This document shows positions 26,802-33,598 of a stretch of 33,598 bases of DNA, in pieces. The position numbers and the translations under genes were made by a program. The DNA comes from Flavobacteriales bacterium. Its GTDB lineage: Bacteria > Bacteroidota > Bacteroidia > Flavobacteriales > TMED113. Every line of letters begins with the position of its first letter. Position 1 is the first letter of the stretch. The notes beneath the pieces are model-generated. The model worked only from the letters and a program-made list of their open reading frames with translations. It was not told the origin of the DNA and ran no database searches. The DNA lies in NCBI GenBank assembly GCA_002698365.1, contig NZWM01000051.1, positions 1-33,598 of the forward strand, in the 5' to 3' direction.

Positions 26802-28664
26802 ATGCGAATTTCTCAAAAAACAATAGATGAAATTTTTGACATAGCAATTATTGAAGATGTTATTTCAGAATTTGTGGTTTTAAAAAAAACCGGTGCAAAT
26901 TATAAAGGTTTAAGTCCATTTAACGATGAAAAAACCCCCTCTTTTGTGGTCTCTCCCAGTAAAGAAATATGGAAAGATTTTAGTTCAGGAAAAGGTGGTA
27001 ATGTGATTTCTTTTTTAATGGAGCATGAACAATATACATACCCGGAAGCCCTATTATTTTTGGCCAAGAAATACAATATAGATGTTGAATATATTGAAAT
27101 GGATGAGGCGACTCAAACAGAAAAAAATAAAAGAGAAGCACAACTTATTGTATTAAAGTTTGCAAAAATTTTTTTTTGTAATAATTTGAAGTCCTCAGAT
27201 AAAACAGGCTTAAACTATTTAAAAAAACGCGGGTTTTCAGAGTCGACAATTAAAACATTTCAAATAGGCTATTGTTCAGATAATGATACTAGTTTAATTC
27301 AAGAATCAAAAAAAGCGGGATATAATATAGAGTATTTAAAAGAATCTAGGATAATAAGTCAAAATCAAAAAAATAGATTTAGTGGTCGGCTCATTTTCCC
27401 TATTCATAATATAACTGGTCATGTGGTGGGATTTGGTGGTCGAATTTTAGTGAATAATGTTAAAGCGGTTAAATATTTAAATTCAGATAGCTCAGATTTA
27501 TATCAAAAAAGTAAAATTTTATATGGACTTTTTTTAGCAAAAAAATATATTAAAAAATTTGATTCATGTTATGTTGTTGAGGGCTACACCGATGTGATGG
27601 CATTGCATCAAATAGGTGTTAAAAATGTAGTTTCAAATTGTGGCACAGCATTAACAAAAGATCAAATCAGATTAATTAAAAGATTTACAAATAACATAAT
27701 AATTCTTTTTGATGCGGATAATGCCGGTGTTAATGCAACCTTAAAGGCAATAGATGCTATTTTGGAGCAAAATATGACACCACAAGTGTTACAGCTTCCA
27801 TCTTCGGAAGATCCCGCATCATTTGTCGTAAAACAAAAATCCGATGATATTCTTAAATATATTGAACTCAAAACAGTTGATTTTATTGAGTTTAAATACA
27901 GTTTGATAGAGGCAGATACCACATCAGATTTAATAAAAATCACCCAAAGTATTTTAGAGTCCATTCTATTAATAGAACATCAAATATCGCAAACTTTTTA
28001 TGTGAGACGAGCCTCACAAATATTACAAATAAAAGAAGAAGATTTATTACTTGAGTTGAAAAAAATAAAATCAAATAAAAATAAAATTCGAAAATCTAGA
28101 AATGTTGTTGAAGCAGAAAAAGAGCATTTCGATTTTGCGAAAATTAGAAAAGAGAATTTAGAGGAATTTCAATTAATGAGATTATTAATAAATTATGGTA
28201 CGAGTGCAGAAATAAAAGACAATAAACAATCAGCTAGTGTTGCTGTCTTTATTGTTAAAGAATTGGAAAAGGATAATATTAGATTTTCTGTGCTCATGTT
28301 TGATAAAATTTTCCAAGATGTAGTGCGAAAAATAAAATCAGATGAAATTATTACCAAAGGATATTTTTTAACCCATTCAGAACCAGCTGTGAGAGAATTG
28401 GCCGCTTATATCCTTGGTGAGAAATATTTATTAAGCAACTGGGAAGAAAAAGATATTTTTGTTTTAGAAGAAGAAGATATATTATATAAAGTAGCTCGGG
28501 AATCTATTTTAAGATTTAAATTAAAACGAGTTCAGGAAATGGTTAAAAACTCATTGCTAGCATTAAAAGATGAAAAGGGTGATGCTGAGGACAAGCTCAG
28601 GCAATTTTCTAGGCTGAGTTCTTTAGAGAAAAAAATACAACAAGAATTAGGGAGATTATTTTAG
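26802..28664 (+). CDS. dnaG: DNA primase lacking the N-terminal zinc ligands
   Basis: DnaG lays RNA primers for DNA replication. The 620-residue protein has the normal order: an N-terminal CHC2-type domain (1-95), the catalytic core with Toprim motifs (E260GYTD264 and D304ADNAG), and a C-terminal helicase-interaction region. The N-terminal domain keeps its fold markers (NYKGLSPF, EKTPSFVVSP) but the four zinc ligands of the canonical CPFH...C-x2-C pattern are Ser38, Asn41, Asp59 and Ser62. I recall the same GLSPF...KDFSSGKGG form in other Flavobacteriia, so this is likely an inherited trait rather than damage. The stop overlaps the stop region of the convergent DAHP synthase gene by nine bases. 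Confidence 0.95.
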   Translation: MRISQKTIDEIFDIAIIEDVISEFVVLKKTGANYKGLSPFNDEKTPSFVVSPSKEIWKDFSSGKGGNVISFLMEHEQYTYPEALLFLAKKYNIDVEYIEMDEATQTEKNKREAQLIVLKFAKIFFCNNLKSSDKTGLNYLKKRGFSESTIKTFQIGYCSDNDTSLIQESKKAGYNIEYLKESRIISQNQKNRFSGRLIFPIHNITGHVVGFGGRILVNNVKAVKYLNSDSSDLYQKSKILYGLFLAKKYIKKFDSCYVVEGYTDVMALHQIGVKNVVSNCGTALTKDQIRLIKRFTNNIIILFDADNAGVNATLKAIDAILEQNMTPQVLQLPSSEDPASFVVKQKSDDILKYIELKTVDFIEFKYSLIEADTTSDLIKITQSILESILLIEHQISQTFYVRRASQILQIKEEDLLLELKKIKSNKNKIRKSRNVVEAEKEHFDFAKIRKENLEEFQLMRLLINYGTSAEIKDNKQSASVAVFIVKELEKDNIRFSVLMFDKIFQDVVRKIKSDEIITKGYFLTHSEPAVRELAAYILGEKYLLSNWEEKDIFVLEEEDILYKVARESILRFKLKRVQEMVKNSLLALKDEKGDAEDKLRQFSRLSSLEKKIQQELGRLF

Positions 28665-29396
28665 GTTCAATTTTTCTAATAATTGAATAAGTTCTTTTGC
28701 TGAAAGTTGTTGTTTCTGGTCACTTAGCGCATTCTCTGGGTCATGATGCACTTCGATCATTAATCCATTTATATGTTTTTGCATTGCTTTTTTTGCGATA
28801 TTAAAAATCAATTTTTTATCACCTGTGATATGACTGGGGTCACAGATGATAGGAATGTTAGGATATTTCAACCTGAATTTATCTAATAAGTCCCACCTGG
28901 GATCATTTCTATATGTTTTCTCGTTTTCAGAATAGAAACCTCGATGAATTACTTTTATGTTTTTGATGTGATTTAAATGAAGTCTTTCAATTGCTCCAAA
29001 CCAAAGATCTAAATTCGAAAAAATAGGATTTTTAATCCAGATTTCAGTATCGGTCTTGTATAGTGTTTCAGCTATTTCTTGAACAGCAAATGGATTACTT
29101 GTAGTTCTTGCTCCAATCCAAACAATTTTGATATTATATTTTAGTGCTAATTCAACATGGTTTTTCGTTCCGACCTCAACTGCAAATAGTTTATTATATT
29201 TTTTTTGAATTTGATTAATCCATTTTAACGCCTCCTCTCCTTTGCCAGCATAATTGTGTGGTGAAGTTCTTGCTTTCCAAACTCCACCTCTGATGATATC
29301 AACTTTATTATGTATTTCTTCTACTAATGATAATAAGCCGGATTTTGTTTCTATAGCACATGGACCAGCAATAATTATTTTTTTATTTTCTTCCAT
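28656..29396 (-). CDS. DAHP synthase, type I-beta, single-domain
   Basis: The enzyme condenses phosphoenolpyruvate and erythrose 4-phosphate in the first step of the shikimate pathway. The 246-residue protein matches the I-beta (KDO8P synthase-like) class: IIAGPCAIET, RGGVWKARTSPHNYAG, WIGARTTSNPFAVQEIAE, IWIKNPIFSNLDLWFGAIER, IHRGF, and ICDPSHITG with the metal-site residues. It consists of the barrel alone; in many Bacteroidota this enzyme is fused to a C-terminal chorismate mutase of about 90 residues, which is missing here. The match to DAHP rather than KDO8P synthase rests on KARTSP and YRNDPRWD. Its start overlaps the end of rsmI by 14 bases, so they are co-transcribed. Confidence 0.88.
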   Translation of the reverse strand: MEENKKIIIAGPCAIETKSGLLSLVEEIHNKVDIIRGGVWKARTSPHNYAGKGEEALKWINQIQKKYNKLFAVEVGTKNHVELALKYNIKIVWIGARTTSNPFAVQEIAETLYKTDTEIWIKNPIFSNLDLWFGAIERLHLNHIKNIKVIHRGFYSENEKTYRNDPRWDLLDKFRLKYPNIPIICDPSHITGDKKLIFNIAKKAMQKHINGLMIEVHHDPENALSDQKQQLSAKELIQLLEKLNLK

Positions 29397-30054
29397 CTAA
29401 TATGATTACAAATTCTCCTTTAATTTTAGATTTTGAAACAGCGTTTGTTACATCAGAGATATCTCCTCTAAAAACAGATTCATGGATTTTGGTTAATTCT
29501 TTTAAAACGACAATATCACGATTATTTATAATTTTCTTTAATGCGTGAAGTGTTTTTAAAATACGATGAGGTGATTCATATATAATTGTTGTACTTTTTC
29601 GATTAGCAATATCAGCTAACGCTTTTTTCCTTCCTTTTTTTGCGGGTATAAAACCCTCAAAATTAAACTTTTCTGATGGCAATCCTGATTGTACTAATGC
29701 GGATATACACGCCGTTGGTCCAGGTAAACAAATGACATTAATACTGTTTTTTATACATTCTCGAATTAATAAGAATCCCGGATCTGATATACTAGGTGTC
29801 CCTGCATCAGAGACTAATGACACTTTTAAACCTTCATTTATAGTTGCTATAATTTTCTGTGTTTTTTGATGTTCATTAAATACATGATAGCTCATCATTT
29901 TTGTAGTTATATTATAATGATTGAATAATTTTCGTGTCACTCGTGTATCTTCAGCCAATACAATATCACTCTCTTTTAACAATCTTATTGCACGAAGTGT
30001 GATATCCTCTAGATTTCCAATTGGTGTAGGAATTATATAAAGAACTTTTTCCAT
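29383..30054 (-). CDS. rsmI: 16S rRNA (cytidine-1402-2'-O)-methyltransferase
   Basis: RsmI methylates the ribose of C1402 in the decoding centre of 16S rRNA. The 223-residue protein matches the family from its start (LYIIPTPIGNLEDITLRAI) through LAEDTRVTRKL, SLVSDAGTPSISDPG and LPGPTACISAL, to YESPHRILKTL. It has the short form without the extra C-terminal tail seen in E. coli (286 residues). It is divergent from tdk across 47 bases and overlaps the DAHP synthase gene. Confidence 0.95.
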   Translation of the reverse strand: MEKVLYIIPTPIGNLEDITLRAIRLLKESDIVLAEDTRVTRKLFNHYNITTKMMSYHVFNEHQKTQKIIATINEGLKVSLVSDAGTPSISDPGFLLIRECIKNSINVICLPGPTACISALVQSGLPSEKFNFEGFIPAKKGRKKALADIANRKSTTIIYESPHRILKTLHALKKIINNRDIVVLKELTKIHESVFRGDISDVTNAVSKSKIKGEFVIILDGRK

Positions 30055-30056
30055 AG

Positions 30057-30064
30057 TAATTTTG
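30057..30064 (+). promoter_or_regulatory. TAnnTTTG -7 element before tdk
   Basis: TAATTTTG lies 37 bases before the tdk ATG, just upstream of the divergent rsmI start. It matches the -7 consensus exactly, but no TTG is found 19-20 bases upstream, so support is partial. Confidence 0.35.
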
Positions 30065-30101
30065 AAATCACTAATTTAGGTAATATAATTTATAACTTTA
30101 T

Positions 30102-30632
30102 ATGAAAGAGATTCAAGTTATTACTGGATGTATGTTTGCTGGAAAAACAACAGAGCTGATTAATCGACTAAGGGCAACAAATGATAATTATTTACTAGTA
30201 AAACCAGTCATAGATAATAGAGACAGTGAAAATATTGTTTGTACCCACGATGGAGTAGAAGAAAAAGCGATTAGAGTACATAAAATATCAGATGTTTTCA
30301 CATTATTATCTAATATTCAAGTTGTTGGTATTGATGAGGCTCAATTTTTCAGAACCTCAATCATACAGGATTTACATTATCTAAAAGAAAAAAATATTAA
30401 AATTATAATAGCAGGTTTAGAGAAGGACTACCTAAATAAACCGTTTAAATCTATGACACAAATTATTTCAATGTCAGATTCTGTGGTTAGATTGAAGGCA
30501 ATATGTAATAATTGCGGAAAAGATGCTACGTGTTCTCATAGAAAAAATACTGCTTCAAAGCAACAATTATTGATTGGTGCTGAAAATTTTTATGAAGCAC
30601 TTTGTGAGGAATGTTTTAATAATAGTATATAA
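30102..30632 (+). CDS. tdk: Thymidine kinase
   Basis: Type II thymidine kinase phosphorylates thymidine in the salvage pathway. The 176-residue protein has the P-loop GCMFAGKTTEL (9-19), the DEAQFF Walker-B-like motif, AGLEKDYLNKPF, and a zinc site made of CNNC and, near the C-terminus, CEEC. Length and motif order are normal. It is followed eight bases later by alr on the same strand. Confidence 0.95.
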   Translation: MKEIQVITGCMFAGKTTELINRLRATNDNYLLVKPVIDNRDSENIVCTHDGVEEKAIRVHKISDVFTLLSNIQVVGIDEAQFFRTSIIQDLHYLKEKNIKIIIAGLEKDYLNKPFKSMTQIISMSDSVVRLKAICNNCGKDATCSHRKNTASKQQLLIGAENFYEALCEECFNNSI

Positions 30633-30640
30633 TAATAAAA

Positions 30641-31753
30641 ATGAAACAAGATTTATACGGAACTAGATTATATGTGAATTATTCTCATTTGAATTATAAT
30701 ATAAGTTATATAAAAAAACAGGCAAAAAATGTAAAAATAATAGCAATGGTAAAGGCAAATGCTTATGGGCATGGAGATATTGCTATTTCACGTACACTTC
30801 AAGCTTTAGATATTGTTGATTATTTTGGCGTAGCAGACTTTGAAGAAGGTGTTAGGTTGCGTAATCATGATATCACTGTTCCTATTATGGTAATGAATCC
30901 CGGGCTTAATAATATTTCAGCCATTATAGAAAACAATCTCGAACCCGTTATATATAATAATAGTATTTTTTCTAAACTCATTGAGTATATGAAAAACACC
31001 AACAAAAATCTTCATGACAATGTTCGTGTACATATTAAAATTAACACAGGAATGAATAGGTGGGGTTTCAATTCATCTGACATACCAACTTTCATTAAAA
31101 AACTAGTTGGTCAAAAAAATATCACATTAGGTTCAGTATATACACATTTGGCTTCAGCAGAAAATAAAAAAGATGATGTATTCACAAAACATCAAATTAA
31201 CGAGTTAATAAAGGCACAGAAATTATTTCAAAAAGAATTTAATTACCCAATCAACACTCATATTTCAAACACATCGGCGTTTTTACGGAATTTTGAAAGC
31301 AATCAGTTAAATTACATGAGGACGGGGCTATTAATATATGGCGGCATAGAACATAAATTATTAAAACCGATAGCAGAATTAAAATGCCCTATTTTACAAA
31401 TTAGGGAAATAGAAGCAGGGGATTCGGTTGGATATGGAAGAAATTTTATTGCACAAAGTAACTTAAAAATTGGAGTACTTCCATTCGGTTACGCTGATGG
31501 ATTACAAAGAGCCTGGGGTAATGGCGTTTTAAAATTTTATTTTCAAAGCCAATTAGTCCCGACTGTTGGAAATATATCAATGGATAGTTGTATCGTAGAT
31601 TTATCTGCTATAGATAATATTTCCGTAGGAGATGATGTTATATATTTTGGTGAAAAAAGGCCTATTTGGGATTTGGCAAATGAGCTAGATACTATTCCAT
31701 ATGAAATAACGTCCACTTTATCAAGAAGAATTAAGAGGGTTTATGTGCACTAG
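30641..31753 (+). CDS. alr: Alanine racemase
   Basis: This PLP enzyme makes D-alanine for peptidoglycan. The 370-residue protein has the PLP lysine Lys38 in MVKANAYGHG, INTGMNRWGF, the second catalytic Tyr in VGYGRNF, LPFGYADG, and the GNISMDSC motif of the C-terminal domain. It has no fused MurF domain, a fusion known in some Bacteroidota. It follows tdk closely, and its 3' end overlaps the end of the convergent O-antigen-ligase-like gene by 23 bases. Confidence 0.95.
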   Translation: MKQDLYGTRLYVNYSHLNYNISYIKKQAKNVKIIAMVKANAYGHGDIAISRTLQALDIVDYFGVADFEEGVRLRNHDITVPIMVMNPGLNNISAIIENNLEPVIYNNSIFSKLIEYMKNTNKNLHDNVRVHIKINTGMNRWGFNSSDIPTFIKKLVGQKNITLGSVYTHLASAENKKDDVFTKHQINELIKAQKLFQKEFNYPINTHISNTSAFLRNFESNQLNYMRTGLLIYGGIEHKLLKPIAELKCPILQIREIEAGDSVGYGRNFIAQSNLKIGVLPFGYADGLQRAWGNGVLKFYFQSQLVPTVGNISMDSCIVDLSAIDNISVGDDVIYFGEKRPIWDLANELDTIPYEITSTLSRRIKRVYVH

Positions 31754-33068
31754 ATGTATCTATTTTATTTGAAAAAATAATAAAACTAAATAGGCAAAAT
31801 AGCGTAAGTGTATTATGGTTTAAAAAATAATTATCAAATAACATGATGAACATAAAGAATGTTGGCAATAGAAATGCCATAAATTTTTTTTCTTTTGACA
31901 TCCAGAATTTTTTTAAGTGAAAATAAAAGATGCTTAATAGAAAAAAGCACCCAAATAAACCTAATTCAATCATAATAAAAATAAAATTATTGTGAGGATG
32001 CTTTATTTCAGTGTTTTGTTTGTTTGGGAATTGACTATTGTAAATAATGCTAAATTTATTTGCTCCGAATCCAAAAATAGGTCTTTCGCGGATTAACTGA
32101 ATAGAGTTTTTTATCAAAATATATCTTTGGCCCATACTAGTTTCATATTGTGGTTTTTTATTTTCAATGCTTTCTATCCACAATTTATTTTTCAGTATTT
32201 GATTTTTAAAATATTCTTGAGTTAATTTTGTGCTGTCTTTTTTTGCTAAATAAATAGCATCTAATTCAATTTTTTCATCTAATGAAGGTGGATTTTTTAA
32301 TAATTGTATACTATGTATCGTGTTTTGAATTCTATTTTTAAATGGAGAAAAAGAAAAATACCCAACTGTAATAAATACTATGAGTATAGTAATTATAAAA
32401 TATATGTATTTAGATTTTTTTAGTGTAATTAAAAAGAAAGGCAAAAAGATTAAAAAACTTATTATTCCTATTCTGCCATATGAATTAAGTAGGGCAATAA
32501 AAAAAATGGCAGCTAATATTAAATAAAAAATATATTTTTTATGTTTTAGTATTAAAGAGCATATTAAAAATATTCCAAAACATAAAAAAACAGCATAATC
32601 AAAATGATCTAAAAATCCTCTGGCAAATATTTCATTTTCATAATGTCCTGTTTTTATAAAATATTTTAACTGAGTAAAGTATTGCATAATTGAAAACAGA
32701 ATATTTATCAATAATCCCATTAAAAATGTATACTTTGTATTTTCGATGTATTTGTTATCGAAATTTAAGGTATATAGTATTGGCACTAATAGTAGTAGTG
32801 ATTGTTTTTGTGTTAATGTATTAAACATGTTTTCATTTGACCACAAGTGGCTAATTAAAAAATATATAAAAAAACAAATAGTCGAGCATGTAATTGGATT
32901 ACTTACAATTGATTTTATTTTTACACGAAAATTCCCACTAATTAACCAAGATAAACACAACAATAAAATAATTACATCTGTCACGTATATTGAAACACTA
33001 ATAAAAAATCCAAGCAGTAATAAGAGATAGTTATTTAAATCTTGAAAATTAATTTGTAAATGCTTCAT
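31731..33068 (-). CDS. O-antigen ligase / Wzy-type polytopic membrane protein
   Basis: The 445-residue protein has about ten to twelve membrane helices and one large hydrophilic loop (about residues 235-335). That loop holds the features of the Wzy_C family: RERPIFGFGANKF and, just after it, KHPHNNFIFIMIELGLFG. Members either attach O-antigen to lipid A core in the periplasm or polymerise repeat units; some link glycans to proteins. The family name is reliable but the exact role is not. Its ATG overlaps the stop of the S41 peptidase gene upstream (TAATG), which indicates co-transcription; its 3' end overlaps alr. Confidence 0.85.
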   Translation of the reverse strand: MKHLQINFQDLNNYLLLLLGFFISVSIYVTDVIILLLCLSWLISGNFRVKIKSIVSNPITCSTICFFIYFLISHLWSNENMFNTLTQKQSLLLLVPILYTLNFDNKYIENTKYTFLMGLLINILFSIMQYFTQLKYFIKTGHYENEIFARGFLDHFDYAVFLCFGIFLICSLILKHKKYIFYLILAAIFFIALLNSYGRIGIISFLIFLPFFLITLKKSKYIYFIITILIVFITVGYFSFSPFKNRIQNTIHSIQLLKNPPSLDEKIELDAIYLAKKDSTKLTQEYFKNQILKNKLWIESIENKKPQYETSMGQRYILIKNSIQLIRERPIFGFGANKFSIIYNSQFPNKQNTEIKHPHNNFIFIMIELGLFGCFFLLSIFYFHLKKFWMSKEKKFMAFLLPTFFMFIMLFDNYFLNHNTLTLFCLFSFIIFSNKIDTSSAHKPS

Positions 33069-33598
33069 TACTCTTCGAAAGAAATGTTGGTGCTGGTTAA
33101 AATTTCATTGTATTTTTTTTCATTATTTAAAATAGATACAGCCTTTAATATATATGGGTCCTCATTTAAACCATATTGTATTTTTCCAGCTTGGTAAAAA
33201 GAGCGGCTAATTAAGTTTGTAGACAAATGATATTTAATTATTTCTTTATGAAGTTTCAGATCTTCCGTTTTTGCATCTTTAATATCGTCTTTTAATATAT
33301 TTATATTTTCTTGGATTTCATCTAATTTTAATCCTTCTGCTTCAAGTTCTTCTAATGATGATTCTACCATTTCTATGATCTCATCAGAATACGATTCAAA
33401 TTCAAAATTATTGCTATTTAAGTAATTTGTAAAATCTTGATACACTTCATCAGAAAGTGAAAAATCTTCGACCGAATTGTATTTTGGCATATTATGCACA
33501 ATAGTGTTGCCAAATTTAAAGATGTGATTGTCTCGGATTAATCCTATTAATATATCTGGATATTCTTTTGGTTCTATTTTGATGTCTGGATCAATTCC
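33068..33598 (-). CDS. C-terminal part of an S41 carboxyl-terminal processing peptidase (cut by window edge)
   Basis: The frame is open from the window edge to the stop, 176 residues. It begins GIDPDIKIEPKEYPDI then LIGLIRDNHIFKFGN, which matches the segment after the protease core in Bacteroidota S41 (CtpA/Prc) enzymes. The helical C-terminal region follows (DFSLSDEVYQDFTNYL, SRSFYQAGKIQYGLNEDP, AVSILNN), also typical of these proteins. S41 peptidases are periplasmic Ser/Lys proteases with a PDZ domain that trim or degrade envelope proteins. The catalytic Ser and Lys and the PDZ domain lie beyond the window. A GTG at 33497-33499 could be mistaken for a start, but similarity continues upstream of it. 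Confidence 0.82.
   Translation of the reverse strand, partial: GIDPDIKIEPKEYPDILIGLIRDNHIFKFGNTIVHNMPKYNSVEDFSLSDEVYQDFTNYLNSNNFEFESYSDEIIEMVESSLEELEAEGLKLDEIQENINILKDDIKDAKTEDLKLHKEIIKYHLSTNLISRSFYQAGKIQYGLNEDPYILKAVSILNNEKKYNEILTSTNISFEE

Noticed and set aside
33068-33499. Free-standing 143-residue protein starting at the GTG at 33497-33499
   Set aside because: The frame is open to the window edge and the residues upstream (GIDPDIKIEPKEY, LIGLIRDN) match S41 peptidases, so this is the tail of a larger gene.

Overview
The window is a dense, strongly AT-rich piece of a Bacteroidota chromosome, most likely a marine-type member of Flavobacteriales. The lineage call rests on a SusC/RagA-style TonB-dependent receptor with a carboxypeptidase-like regulatory domain, a CotH/lamin-tail protein ending in a type IX secretion (T9SS) sorting tail, GLPGLI/DUF4412-like, DUF3108 and DUF3098 proteins, the long two-part form of IspG, the near absence of Shine-Dalgarno sequences, and promoter -7 boxes of the TAnnTTTG type. 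I see no rRNA, tRNA, CRISPR array, transposase, integrase or phage gene. No stretch longer than 300 bases lacks a gene.

Layout. (1) 1-5540, almost all minus strand, is the only accessory-looking part. It encodes exported proteins: the N-terminus of a TonB-dependent receptor (cut by the window edge), a GLPGLI/DUF4412-like protein, a lipoprotein with an internal duplication and an EF-hand-like loop, a CotH protein split by one in-frame amber codon, and a small secreted protein built from four 38-residue Cys-bounded repeats. A plus-strand cold-shock gene sits among them. (2) 5732-7441 is metG (minus). (3) 7484-14116 (plus) holds an LD-carboxypeptidase, an RsuA/RluB-type pseudouridine synthase, an orphan histidine kinase, hemW, a cyclase-family hydrolase and ispG, mostly overlapping or a few bases apart. 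(4) 14113-20176 (minus) runs leuS, a DUF3108 protein, tryptophan 2,3-dioxygenase and an M23 peptidase lipoprotein. An unusual tandem repeat carrying start codons lies between leuS and the DUF3108 gene. (5) 20267-28664 (plus) is an envelope/translation cluster: ftsX, DUF3098, uppP, truB, queA, ispD, rlmN, a polyprenyl synthase and dnaG. (6) 28656-30054 (minus) has a DAHP synthase and rsmI. (7) 30102-31753 (plus) has tdk and alr. (8) 31731-33598 (minus) has an O-antigen-ligase-like membrane protein and the C-terminal end of an S41 processing peptidase.

How the genes fit together. IspD and IspG show that isoprenoids come from the MEP pathway; the polyprenyl synthase and UppP then make and recycle the lipid carrier used by peptidoglycan and glycan assembly, to which Alr, LD-carboxypeptidase, the M23 protein, FtsX and the O-antigen-ligase-like protein also relate. 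Tryptophan 2,3-dioxygenase, with the cyclase-family hydrolase as a possible formamidase, could start tryptophan breakdown through kynurenine. Most of the rest is translation and RNA modification (MetG, LeuS, TruB, QueA, RlmN, RsmI, RluB-like).

I did not find a clear new multi-gene system. The most unusual items are the tandem start-codon repeat before the DUF3108 gene, the four-repeat Cys protein, the amber-interrupted CotH gene, the M23 peptidase with HxC in place of HxH, a DnaG that has lost all four zinc ligands, and a promoter placed so close to the TonB-receptor start that the mRNA may be leaderless.
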